Origin: Mastigamoeba balamuthi
Lineage: Eukaryota > Evosea > Mastigamoebida > Mastigamoebidae
Direction: 5' to 3'
Length of the DNA stretch: 64,000 nt
NCBI GenBank assembly: GCA_902651635.1
Contig: CACRSC010001917.1
Location: forward strand, 605,977 to 669,976
Shown here: one piece after another, positions 41,804 to 52,324 of the stretch
Numbering within the stretch: position 1 is the stretch's first letter
Layout of the letters: every line of letters begins with the position of its first letter
Notes under the pieces: generated by a model
Databases searched by the model: none
Told to the model about the DNA's origin: nothing
The model's input: only the letters and a program-made list of their open reading frames with translations
Translations under genes and position numbers: made by a program

Positions 41804-42944
41804 CTATTTATTTGTGGCCAGCGCCAGTTGTTTAACAGTGCCGTCGGCAATCAGGTTTCTGTTTAACGGGTTCCGGATTTTGTTCGCTGCGAACAAGTTC
41901 CCAAGGTGTATTCCCATCTCGAGCTCCTCTTGTGACCGGAACCCAAACACGTGTATCATGACGCCGCCTGCGGGGAAGTGTTAGGGCACCCAGCTCCGAA
42001 TGGAGTTTCTGGGGGCGACAGTACCTGCCAGCTTGCTCTTCTTCTCGACCAGAAGCCCGCCAGGCACTCTTTCCTGCAGCAGCGTGTGCAGACCCATGGT
42101 CTTGAACTTGCTCATCTTGAGGACGTCGTCGCAGGTGATGTTGATCATCACTATCCGGACACCCACCCACATCGTCGCTGTCGCCGGCAGCAGGAACATC
42201 GAGTCCAGCAAGGGCGACGGCACTGCTGCCGCTGTCGCCGCCGCCGCTCCCGCTGGGGACACCGCCATCTCCGCGCGCGCCGGCGTCTCCTCGGCGTCGG
42301 AGTCGTCGTGGGCGCTCCTGATGTGCCTCGCCGCGTGGCGCGCGTAGACGGCGAAGGGCTCGCTGCGGACCACGAGGCCCGGGCCCAGCACGACGGCGAG
42401 GACCAGCGTGGGGCACTTGAGGTGCTGCCTGCTGCTCGTGCACCGCGTGCGCAGCGCGACCCGGAAGCTCTCCAGGCCCCCGGGCAGCGCGGCCTCTGCG
42501 TGCTCGGGGGCTTCCGAGCCGGCGTCGGCCCCCGACAGCGTCTGCGCGCCCTCTGCGACGGGGAAGTCCCACTCGGGGCTGCTCAGGTCCGCCCCCGTCA
42601 TTGGCCGCACGTCGAGCACGCGCCCGCACTGGCACGGCGGACGGCGTCAGGAGGCGGGGAAAGGAAGCCGGTCCGCTTGCCTTGGGGCACTCGAGGGGGT
42701 CGGGGGTGGAGAGGGGGCCGGGGCGGCACACGCGCGCGCCGAGGACGGCGGCAGCGGCGTCGGAGCGCGTGAGGGCGTGGGCGTCGAGCCAGGCGGTGCG
42801 GACGAGCAGCTCGGCCGAGAAGGTGCGGTACTGGTGCACCACGACGGAGCTCAGGCCCAGCACGGGGCCCTGGAACGCCGCCAGGATGAGGTCGTCGCGC
42901 GTGCAGCGCGGGCGCGAGGACCGCCCGTGTGGTGCCGAGTGCAT
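41804..42944 (-). CDS. Unknown protein; C-terminus may be a divergent TBP-like lobe
   Basis: Minus-strand exons 42681..42944, 42025..42628 and 41804..41967; 343 aa. The first intron (42629..42680, 52 nt) begins GCAAGC; splicing it restores LECPKCGRVLDV, a CxxC that may bind zinc. The second (57 nt) begins GTACTG. The last 85 residues run VRIVMINITCDDVLKMS, LHTLLQERVPGGLLVEK, GGVMIHVFGFRSQEELEMG; the strand-helix order and the FxSQEE segment resemble one lobe of TATA-binding protein. This resemblance is my reading only. The middle is low complexity (Ala-rich). Exon 1 is present again in the duplicated block to the right. Confidence 0.55.
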
Positions 42945-44196
42945 CAGCAGAAGCAGATAAAATAACAATTGCAATTCTGGCAACCTTGAGCGGTGACCAG
43001 ATTATCGTATCAACAACGCATAACACCCTCTTCACAAAGCTGTGTATCAGAGCTCCTATCGTATGTCACACTAAGAAAAGGCCTATCTGTCCCTCACTGA
43101 GCGCTAGAGGAGTAAAGCTGGTCCTGTCGTCAGATTGAAGGGATCTCAAGAATGAGGGTGTCTGTAGAGGACGGTGACCCACATTGGAGGGTTTGCAGTA
43201 TTCTTGCAGCGGTGAGCATCACAAAACCAGAGAGCACTCAAACTAAACAACATTCGTAGAGAAAACGCAATGGGTTGGGATCGATGCGGGGCTCTATTGA
43301 CTAACGGGGACCTGAGGGGCTTCAAGCGAGGGCGGGCCTCAATCGAGGTGGGAATGCGTCGGGAGTCGTCCTCATCAGGACGACGCGGCCCGCTGGGACA
43401 GNAGCACGCGCCCGCACTGGCACGGCGGACGGCGTCAGGAGGCGGGGAAAGGAAGCCGGTCCGCTTGCCTTGGGGCACTCGAGGGGGTCGGGGGTGGAGA
43501 GGGGGCCGGGGCGGCACACGCGCGCGCCGAGGACGGCGGCAGCGGCGTCGGAGCGCGTGAGGCCGTGGGCGTCGAGCCACGCGGTGCGGACGAGCAGCTC
43601 GGCCGAGAAGGTGCGGTACTGGTGCACCACGACGGAGCTCAGGCCCAGCACGGGGCCCTGGAACGCCGCCAGGATGAGGTCGTCGCGCGTGCAGCGCGGG
43701 CGCGAGGACCGCCCGTGTGGTGCCGAGTGCATCAGCAGAAGCAGATAAATAACAATTGCAATTCTGGCAACCTTAAGCGGTGAACAGATAATCCTATCAA
43801 CGCTAACACCCTTCACAAAGCTGTGTGTCAGAGCTCCTTCTATCGTATGTCACACTAAATAAAAGGCCTATCTGTCTGTCCCTCTCTGGTAGCTAGAGGA
43901 GAAAAGCTGGTCCTGTCGTCAGATTGAAGAGACCTCAAGAATAAGGGTGTCAGTAGAGGGCGGTGACCCATTTCTCACATTGGAGGGTCTCAGAAAACTT
44001 GCGGCGGTGAGCATCACAAAACCAGACAGCACTCAAACTAACCAACATTCGTAGAGAAAACGCAATGGGTTGGGATCGATGCGGGGCTCTATTGACTAAC
44101 GGGGACCTGAGGGGCTTCAAGTGAGGGCGGGCCTCAATCGAGGTGGGAATGCGTCGGGAGTCGTCCTCATCAGGACGACGCGGCCCGCTGGGACAG
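42615..44196. repeat. Tandem duplication of about 790 bp around a single N
   Basis: 42615..43401 and 43403..44196 are near-identical, with scattered substitutions and small indels; 43402 is N. The unit includes exon 1 and the upstream region of the unknown gene to the left and the flank of the L13a gene to the right. The second copy of exon 1 (about 43469..43732) has no partner exons. Looks like two haplotypes laid end to end by the assembler. Confidence 0.85.
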
Positions 44197-44229
44197 GCCG
44201 CCCAACGCGTCCCGCGACCAACCGCTGTT

Positions 44230-45457
44230 TTACTTGGCGTAGCCGAACTGCTGGAGGAGAGGCTGCCACTTGGCGAGGTGCTTCCTCGACTCGAAGATCT
44301 TGCTCCTGGGTTGGGGTGCGAGGACGGGCGCGTGTGAGCAATTGAATGGCCGATGTTTTTAAACCCCCAGTTAATAAACTAGAAATTAATTGACTGGCTC
44401 AGTTGGTGGTGCATGAGTGTCCACACTTATCAACTCTGTCGGTTACCAATTAACGTTTTTGGAAAACGTCTCGTCACCGCCCGTCAGGATATCTTCAATC
44501 CGGATCTTGGATTTCTAGCACAAACCGAGCAAAGAAAAACGCGAGTATGGGACACGCCGCGTTTTCCCGGGAGAACAGGAGGGACGATGACGCACTTGAT
44601 CGAGTCACGGAGCAGCGAGCACTTGACCACCCTGTGGTGGTGGACGGCGCCGCCGACCTTGCGCTTGGCCTCGAGCTTCTCGACGATGGGGGCGTAGTGC
44701 CAGCCGAACTCGGTCGAGATCTCGGCGAGGTTGGTGAAGGCGCGGTCGGGCCTCAGGCGCAGGACGCGCATCGCACCGGGGACGACGGACCTCCTGATGT
44801 GCGTGTAGCGCGGGGGGATGCCCTCGCAGACCGACAGGCGGCGCAGGGCCTGGGCACCGCGGCCAGTCTTGTGGGGGAGCATGCCGCGGACCGCGCGCCA
44901 GAAGATGCGGCTGGGCGCGCGCTCGTGGAAGGGACCACGGCGGGGGTTGGTGTTGACCTTCTTCTGCAGGAACGACTCAAACTTCACTGCGCAGGGAGGA
45001 GGAGAGACCTCGGGTCAGACCACAGACCAGACCACCAGAGGAAGGCTGCTGTAGGAGTCGAGTGCGCGTACGCTTGTTCCTCAGGTCTGTTTGGGGGATT
45101 GTGAGAAGGAGATAACCACATAGTGATCAAACGCACAGGAGCCAGACATCTGGAGGCCCTCGCAGCGGACGCAGGCCTAAGGTCGTCGGGGAGCCCATGC
45201 GCGGGCGGGGAGGGTTAGTGAGGCTGCCCCCGCTGTGGGGAGAGGCTTGCGGGTGGGAGCTACGCACAACGCGCTGGCCCATGAGGAGCTCCTTGGCGAC
45301 GACGGACGCCAGACGTCCGACGAGGTGGCCGCGGCAGTCAATCACACGGATCTATTTCGGTTCCGGCGGATCAGGGCCCCGGCACCCACCAGACCGCCGC
45401 CGCGGCGGGGGAGGGGCTGGGTGGGGCGGGGTCGCAGCGTACGTTACGGAACGGCAT
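44230..45457 (-). CDS. RPL13A: 60S ribosomal protein L13a (uL13)
   Basis: Six minus-strand exons: 45443..45457, 45268..45351, 45137..45176, 45072..45086, 44596..44986 and 44230..44305; 206 aa, the usual size. The protein reads [73 protein letters not shown] and ends [13 protein letters not shown]. Two exons are only 15 nt. Donors are GTACGC, GTGCGT, GTGCGT, GTACGC and GTGCGT. The last intron (44306..44595, 290 nt) is far longer than the others and contains a box C/D snoRNA. uL13 sits on the large subunit surface. Confidence 0.94.
44392..44485 (-). ncRNA. Box C/D snoRNA in the RPL13A intron, SNORD33/snR55-like
   Basis: On the host-gene strand: terminal stem GACGGGC (44479..44485) with GCCAGTC (44392..44398), one internal mismatch; C box GTGACGA (44471..44477, one change from RTGATGA); C'-like TTGATAA near 44430; D box CTGA (44399..44402). 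Two nt before D lies CATGCACCACCA (44404..44415), fully complementary to the near-universal 18S rRNA sequence UGGUGGUGCAUG. Counting five nt from the D box puts the target on the U that corresponds to human 18S U1326, which human SNORD33 methylates; SNORD33 too lies in an RPL13A intron. Confidence 0.78.
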
Positions 45458-45657
45458 GGTGCACAGAGTCCCTGGGGTCGGCCCGCCTTCAAGAAAAAGT
45501 CAAAGGGCTGAAAAAGAAGACGACTGAGCCACCCCCGAAAAAAAACGCGCAGACTGTTGATGTCACCAATTACGTCATCGGCCGCCCTTTCGCCACGCGA
45601 TCGGGCGCACTTATTTGTCAGATAGAGGGCGGAGAGCCAACAAAACAGACCCCCTCC
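45458..45657. promoter_or_regulatory. Bidirectional promoter, RPL13A and helical protein
   Basis: 200 bp between start codons; A-rich run at about 45505..45548 close to the plus-strand gene. Frames through it are open but lack conservation. Confidence 0.45.
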
Positions 45658-47094
45658 ATGGAGCGCGCCCTGGCGTGCGACCCGCTCGCGCTCGCCGGGT
45701 CCGTCTACGAGCACCCCGACGGCTTCGCCTGCGCCGAGCTGCCGGGCCCCGACGGCCCCGCCCTGCTGCAGGTGGACCGCGTCGCAGAGCACCTGCCGCG
45801 CTACGCCCTCAGCCTGCTCGCCAGCGCCCCCAGCGCGCAGCTCAGCGCCGCCGCGCTGGCGCAGACCGCGCGCTGCATGGACCTCGTGCACGCGCTGGCC
45901 TCGCGGGCGGCGCTGCCCAACGAGCACGTGCAGAACGCGCTGGTGCCGCCGCGGTACTTTGAGTCGCTCTGCGACGTCTGCTGCGTGGCGCTGCCCGCGA
46001 GCCTCCACGCGTGCTCGCGCGGCCGCGACGGCGGCGGCGACGACGACGCGGGCGGCTGCGCGCGCTCGTGCTTCGCCGTGCTGCGGCTGTTCCTCGAGTT
46101 CGAGCTCGAGCCCGAGGCCCGCCAGCAGGCGCTCTCGCTGGACCCCGTGAGCTTCGTGGCCCCGCTCGAGTCCAACGAGCACGCGCTGGCCACGCTCTGC
46201 GCGTGCGCCGCGCTCTGCGCGTCGCTGGCGGCCCGCGGGGGGTCCCGGGCCGCCGCCGCGGCTCTGCCGGACGCCTCTGCCTTCCTGGCGCTGGCGTCGC
46301 GCGGGTGCCCCGGGGCCCTTGCGGAGGCGCTGCTGCGGTCGCCCTCGTTCGCCTCGGGGTCGTTCCTGCGCGGCTGCGCCGACGCCGTAGAGGCGCTGGG
46401 CTCAGACGCCGCGACGAGGGCCGCGCTCCTGCGGGGCCTGCACGAGCTCCTCGAGGCCGAGGAGCCTCGCTGCGTCCTCGACGTGTGCGCCGAGCACCCG
46501 CGCACGTCGTCCGAGGTGCGCAGAATCATCGCTGCCTGCGTGGCCCTCGGCGCGGGCCCCACGGGCCTGGAGCTCGCGCAGCAGCAGCAGCAGCAGGCCT
46601 CTGCCCAGGCGTGGGAGCCGGCCGACGACACCGTCGAGGCCCTGCGCCTGCTCGAGGTGCTCGGCAACGACAGCAACTTCAAGAGCGACACGTCTGCGGC
46701 GGTGGCTGCGCCGATCGTCAGGTTCCTCTCGGCGGTCGAGCGCTGCGGCATCGCGGCGGACCTCGCGCCCGCTGCGGCCAAGAAGGGGCGGTCGCCGAGG
46801 GTCGAGGCAGCGCTGATTGTCCTGCGCCTCGTCTCGTCGCTGCACTGCTTCAACGACCGGCTGTGCAAGCCCTCGGACCGCGGCAAGTTCGCCTCCACCG
46901 CCGCAGCCGCCGCGCTGGCCTCGGGCTCGGCCGAGGCCGCCGTGTCCGGGGCGCGGGCCCTGTACAGCGCCGTCCTGCCGTCGCGGCGCGAGCTCAAGAT
47001 CGACACGGGCGACATCACGCTCTTCGAGGAGTTTGTCACGCAGCTCTCCAGGCGCGTCTCCAACCCCTCGAGGACCCCCACCCCGCCTCCCTGA
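45658..47094 (+). CDS. Helical repeat protein, unrecognised
   Basis: Single exon, 478 aa, Ala/Leu-rich with regular amphipathic helices (ALSLLASAPSAQLSAAAL, AALLRGLHELLEAEE) in the manner of ARM/HEAT proteins. A short poly-Gln and acidic patch interrupt it (about residues 120 and 305). No catalytic motif. The start ATG at 45658 is preceded by CCCTCC. Strong third-position G/C supports coding. Role unknown; a scaffold is the plain inference. Confidence 0.65.
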   Translation: MERALACDPLALAGSVYEHPDGFACAELPGPDGPALLQVDRVAEHLPRYALSLLASAPSAQLSAAALAQTARCMDLVHALASRAALPNEHVQNALVPPRYFESLCDVCCVALPASLHACSRGRDGGGDDDAGGCARSCFAVLRLFLEFELEPEARQQALSLDPVSFVAPLESNEHALATLCACAALCASLAARGGSRAAAAALPDASAFLALASRGCPGALAEALLRSPSFASGSFLRGCADAVEALGSDAATRAALLRGLHELLEAEEPRCVLDVCAEHPRTSSEVRRIIAACVALGAGPTGLELAQQQQQQASAQAWEPADDTVEALRLLEVLGNDSNFKSDTSAAVAAPIVRFLSAVERCGIAADLAPAAAKKGRSPRVEAALIVLRLVSSLHCFNDRLCKPSDRGKFASTAAAAALASGSAEAAVSGARALYSAVLPSRRELKIDTGDITLFEEFVTQLSRRVSNPSRTPTPPP

Positions 47095-47193
47095 GGGCCG
47101 GGCACGCGGCCGGGCGTGCGAATAGGCGATTCGTGTGGTTCCGAATGTTTGGGTGTGTGGCAAAGATGTCATCCGCGTGGTTCGCACTCTCTC

Positions 47194-48516
47194 TCAGAGC
47201 TTCTTGAGCTCGTGCGTGGGCCGCACGACGACGAGGCCCCCGTCGGCCACCCCCCGCGGGATCTTAAACGGTATCTGCGTGGGCACTGTCCATCGGTATC
47301 AAACACGAGTACTGGCCTCGTGGCGGCGCGCGGACGGGGACGCGGCGGAGGTACCGGGGATGGTGGTGGGCAGCACGAGCGTGCGCGGTCGCGACAGCGG
47401 GAACCCGTCGTAGAGGTACGCCAGCAGGTACAGGCTGGTCGCCTGGAAGATCGTGTTGGCGTACAGCACGTACGTCCAGTTTGTCTTGGGCGTGACCACC
47501 AAGCACACTGCGGGAGAGGCAAGTGGGGTGGGGGGTGTGAGGGGCGTGGGGAGATATTTTGCCGCTATCGGGGCGGGGGTACAGTAAATGCCGCAGACGC
47601 CGCCGACGAGGTTCAGGTGCTGCGTGAACATGGAGCAGCCCTTGGTCGTCTTGAGCTTCCAGCACTCGTACAGCTGCGGCAGGTGGCTCACCAGCTGCGT
47701 GATAGGCTTGATCACGCTGGTGTACTCTGCAAGCGGGGCCCCCGTCAGTTTCCGAAACCAGCCACGTCAACAGCGGACCCATGGACTGCGGCCACGAGTA
47801 TCCGAGCGCCAGCGGCACGAGGGGGAACAGCACCCACAGCAGGTAGTGCTTGCTCGTCGCCCCGAACACAGCCTCGGCCAGGCCCCCCTTGCCCGGCACC
47901 GGCGTGATGTACTGCGAGAACCTTGTGTGGCGGGCGGGTCCCAGCGCGTCAGTGGGAGGGGTTCCGCCCCAGTGCGCAACACAACAAGGCATGCCGTACT
48001 GGTACATGAACATCGAGTGCGCCATGAGGTTTCCAATTCCGTACATGAACACAGGCAGCGCCTCTGCACACACGGGCGGGTGAGCACCCCCCATTGGGAA
48101 TCGGGAGGGAAGATAAAGGGGGGAAGTGATGGAGGCGTCGCACCACCGAGCAGAGCCGAGTTGACGGCGAGGAAGGCGGCGCCGACGAGCTTGATGATGA
48201 TGGAGCTCGTGCTGAAGCCCTCGACAGACTTGCGCCCGTAGTTGTGCCATATCTGCGGCACGTACCTGCCTCGAACGCAACGCGGCACGTCAGCAGGAGC
48301 CGCAGGCGCAGCGGCGCTGGTAACGGCGTCGCACGCGTTGCGCCGGCGGACAGCGCAGGGGGGACGGAGAGAGGGGGCAAAGACCGGGCGGGGGAGAGCG
48401 GAGATATTCCGAAGATATCGTTCAGTGAGAGCGGGGGCGCGGGGGGCGTACTGAATCACAAAGCAGACGCTGGCAACGCCGCCGAGCCAGTGCGCCAACA
48501 CCAACGAGGTCACCAT
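47194..48516 (-). CDS. PQ-loop membrane protein (SLC66/cystinosin superfamily)
   Basis: Minus-strand exons 48452..48516, 48144..48265, 48000..48063, 47779..47921, 47583..47726, 47355..47507 and 47194..47285; 260 aa, about seven membrane segments. Two PQ loops: YVPQIWHNYGRKSVEGFS near the start and LPQLYECWKLKTTKGCS in the second half. Introns are 186, 80, 78, 52, 75 and 69 nt with donors GTACGC, GTGCGA, GTACGG, GTCCGC, GTACCC and GTACCT. The family moves amino acids or sugars-linked lipids at lysosomes and ER; which substrate here is unknown. An extra 5' exon is possible, since an acceptor-like CCACAG lies at about 48567. Confidence 0.8.
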
Positions 48517-48798
48517 GTTGCCCAGCTCGCGTGTGTGCGGGTGAGACAGGTGCACCACCGTCCTCTGTGGAAAAAAGAGCCCCCGGGAGTGAATCTGACC
48601 ATAGATACCCATGGAAGAAAAGACCTCCATTTTTTGAATTTGGGTGGAATCTGCCCGAATATCCACAGTTTTTTGCCGCCAACCTTTCTCGCCTTTCTTT
48701 TTCACAAAGGGTGCCCCTCTTCTGCGGCCCTACCCCGTAGACACACGCACGACGCCAGCCCGCCAGCGCGAGCAACACGCGATTCCGATCGTCGAACG

Positions 48799-51700
48799 AT
48801 GAGCGAGCAGGTTGGTGGTCCCACAGATGCCGTCGGGGCGGTAACGCTCAGCGACGACTGGGAGAACGCCAAGGAGAACGTGCGGCCCCTCAAGGACGGC
48901 CGCGACCCCAAGGCCCTCGCCCTCGCCCTCTCCTCCTCGGCGCGCCCCACGTCCGAGTCCCTCGCCGCCAAGCAGCAGTGCGTCTCTGTTGGATAAATTG
49001 TCTCCCCGCCTTTTGCCTCCCGCTCTCAGGCAAGGAGTTCTTGTCCCCCCCGCTTGGCGCCATTGCGCTGGTGCACACATCTGCGCGCCCTGCCCCACGA
49101 GGGGCGTTTCTCGGGCACGCGCGGGGGGAGAGGGAGAGGGAGAGAGGGAGGGCGTTGCTCACATGCGCTGGGCGGGTGCAGGGAGTTTGAGGCGCAGATA
49201 GAGGCGTGCAGGGAGGGCGGCGGGGACGTGGTCGCCGCGTGGGCTGCGTACGCCGCGTGGACGCAGCAGGCGCACCCCGCTGCGGGGGCGCGGTCCCCCG
49301 AGGTCCTCTCGGTGCTGGAGCGTGCGACGAGCGCCCTGGGCTCCGACCCCGCCTTCTCCAACGACCTGAGGCACATCAAGCTGTGGGTCTCTTACGTACG
49401 TCGCCTGTGCCGGCTTGGGGAAGGGGGTTTGTGCTGTTGCTTGCCAGACACTGAGCTTCTCTGTTTGCCTGGCTGGCTCGGAATTGCTTTGCTCTCCTGG
49501 TCTACAGGCCGAGTGCAGCGGGAGGGCCCAGGAGATCTTCAAGAACATGTCGTCGCGGGGGATAGGGACGAAGCTGGCGGTTTTCTACGAGTCGTGGGCG
49601 ACGCTGAACGAGCTGGCTGGGTCGTACCGAGACGCCGAGCACGCTTTTCGAGAGGGCATCAAAGCGTGCGCAACTCCTTGGCTTTTCCCTCGCCACAATT
49701 GACCGATCGTATGGCAGCGGCGCAGAGCCGCTGGGGAGGCTCAAAAGGCACTACAAGCACTTCCTCGGCAGGATGGCGGCCCTGGCCAAGTCAGGTGGCC
49801 TCAAGAAGCTCCAGGAGCAGCAGCAGGCTGCCGTTTCTTCGGAGAACGCGCACGCATCGTCTGTGCACTCGCAGAAGCACCGCAGCGCACTGGGCACCAT
49901 CGCTGGGCCGCCGGAGCCCGAGAGGCACTGCACCCAGGCGCAGGGCCTCGCGAGCCTGCCCCCGTCGTTCGACGCTCGCAAGAGGGCCGCCGGGCCCTCC
50001 GCCCAGGTCTTCTGTGACACCGTGTCGGCCGCGGACTTGCCCGCGCTCGACGCAGCGTGCCCGCCGGAGAAGAGGATGCGCTTCGCTCCCCTGCCGACGC
50101 TCGCCGAGTCCAAGAAGGAGAACACGCAGGCGCCCACTCAGTGGGCAGGCATCACTGTGAGAAGCCCTCGTAGACGGGAAACCGTTGTTCACGACTGCCA
50201 ATACAGATTCCGCAAGCAGCGAGTGCCCCTGCAGTTGCACCGGCCGCAGCAGTGACGGCGGCGGCAGCAGCGGCGCCCGCGAGCGCCAAGGCTGGAGACG
50301 AGTTCGCGATATTCGTGGACGAGGAGTTCAAGTCGGTCGACCGCGAGGAGGAGAAGGAGGACGACCACAAGCGGTTCGTGGACCACATCATCTCAGTGCT
50401 CGACCAGAACGCCCCGGCCGCCGCGACCGAGCCCCGGGTGCCCACGGACGAGCACGGGCAGGAGGAGGACGACGAGGAGGACAAGGAGAACCCCGCGCCG
50501 TCGGAGTCCCCCAGGTCGTGCCTGCCCCCCGAGGGCGCTGAAGTGCTCAGCCTCCTCGACGGAGACCGCGGGGCCATACCGCAGTCGATCACTCCCGCCG
50601 ACGCCGACGCCGACGCGGAGCTCGCCGACGGCGAGGGCGCCCCCGCGGAGCCGTCGCCTCAGAAGAACATGCAGCACCAGGGCTCGCCGTCCGACCACGC
50701 TGACCTGCTCGCCACGATCAACCGCAGCCTGTCGTTCGACATCTCAGCCGAGAGCCAGCAGCTGCCCGAGCAACCGCTCAGCGAGACAGAGCGCCGCGTG
50801 CGGTCCGTGCGCGAGGCGATGGAGGCGTGCGCTGGCGGGTGGCCCGAGTACTGCGAGCTGCACGCCGAGCTGGGCCCTGCGCTGGCCGAGGGCGACTTTG
50901 TCGACGCGGGCAGCGGCCGCGCGTACCTCGTCCAGCGGGTGCTGCCCAGCGCGGACCCCAACGAGCAGGCGCTGATGGGCCTCGAGCTGCCGTCGTGCGG
51001 GGCGCCCAGCGCGACGCTGCGCTCGTCGCGCGAGTCCAGCATCGCCGGCGGCTCAGCTCCCCGCCGCGCGTGGCTTGTCGTCGCCCGCGGGAACGGGGGC
51101 GCGTGCCCGTGGGAGCTCCACGTCTCGCGGGCGCTGCAGCAGCGCCTGCAGGCCGACGCCTGGCGCGTGCAGCGCGTCGTCGCGCACGCCAACTACTCGG
51201 ACGGCGCCGTCGTGGCCTGCGAGGTCGGCGCGGACGACATCCAGCTCAGCGCCGTCATGGCCGAGTACGCGCGCCGCTCGCGCCGCGTCGACGACGAGGC
51301 CCTCGCCCTGTGGTACGCCGCCGAGGTCCTGCGCGGCGTCAGCGCCCTGCACCGCTCGGGCGCCACGCACGGCGCTCTCTCGGGCGACAGCCTCTGGCTG
51401 CGGTGGTCCGCCGACGGCCAGGACGCCGAGGGCTGCGGCGGGGCCGTCGTCGTGGGGTCCCCGCGCCCGTGCAGCACTCTGTCGGCCTCGGGGCCTGCCG
51501 CGGGCGAGGGGGTCAGGGCCGACGCGCTGGGGGCCGCGCGCGTGCTGCACGGCATCGTGTACGGAGAGGAGCTCGCGCAGAGCGCTGTCGAGACGGGCGA
51601 GGTGAGCAGGCCGGTGCCCCGGCGCTGGCAGGCGCAGCTGTGGGCGTCGCTGTTCGCCAAGCTGCTGGGCGGCTGCGTCGACGAGGCGCTGCGCGAGGCC

Positions 51701-51802
51701 AGCGAGGCGCTGGCCAAGGACCCGCGGAAGGCGCGCTCGGTGCGGTCGCTGCTGAGCCGCCAGAACATCCTCGTCAACGAGGCGGCCCTCTTGGCCGAGT
51801 AG
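48799..51802 (+). CDS. MadBub spindle checkpoint protein with degenerate kinase
   Basis: Exons 48799..48977, 49182..49395, 49508..49665, 49718..50169 and 50220..51802; 861 aa. The N-terminus DDWENAKENVRPLKDGR holds the first KEN box (residues 25-27); a TPR-like Mad3/Bub1 domain follows (WAAYAAWTQQ, FYESWATLNELAG, EPLGRLKRHYKHF). Further KEN boxes at 317-319 and 423-425 flank an ABBA motif FAIFVD at 363. The C-terminal 300 residues align with the BUB1 kinase (CPWELHVSRAL, LWYAAEVLRGVSALHRSG), but the VAIK lysine, the HRD-type aspartate (reads HGALSGDS) and the DFG motif are gone. Such proteins join Cdc20 inhibition and kinetochore signalling. Introns are 204, 112, 52 and 50 nt. Confidence 0.86.
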
Positions 51803-52324
51803 GCGAGCACACAGCGCCGCACGCCTCGTCGCCCCCCCCTCCCCTCCCCTCCCCGTAGTTACGGCACACGCACGCACACACGCCAGCGTGAGCGCGTGTG
51901 TGCGCCCACCGTTTGCCGTGGTCGTAGTAGCACACTCATCCACCAGTCCTGTACAAACACCAAAACAGTAGACTGACGACACTATTCCCCGATACGCGGG
52001 TACGATCCGAGGGAGGGGGCTGAGGGCGGCGGGCGTTGTGGGCTGGCGGTCGTCGACATTGAACCGCGAGGTATTTAATAATGAACGCTCTGTGCTGGTT
52101 GATCCGGCACTTCGGCTCAGTCCGGATCCTGAGTCACAGGACTGTGCTGGTGACGCTCGCAGGGAAAGGTGCAAGAAGAGTGCACCAGTATCTCGCGGGC
52201 ACGCCCACACTAGCGGGTACCCTCCACCCGTACACCCTACTGTCCAGCGCAGATCCGGATTCCGTGTATTTGAGGCAGTCTGTGTGCCGGGTATGAAGAT
52301 ATCAGGATACTACCGTCCCGTTGC
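51803..52324. other. Spacer between convergent MadBub and SLC66A2 genes
   Basis: 522 bp. C-rich CCCCTCCCCTCCCC run at about 51835 and GT/AC-rich segment after it. No gene seen. Confidence 0.4.

Noticed and set aside
43469-43732. A second gene identical to exon 1 of the 41804 gene
   Set aside because: It lies in the duplicated block beside a single N and lacks all later exons; assembly duplication is simpler.
44392-44416. tRNA-like D arm on the plus strand (GGCTCAGTTGGTGG)
   Set aside because: No anticodon arm, T arm or acceptor stem follows. The opposite strand explains the sequence as snoRNA D box and guide.
45235-45657. N-terminal extension of the helical protein
   Set aside because: The frame is open but overlaps RPL13A exons on the other strand and has no conserved text; ATG at 45658 is preferred.
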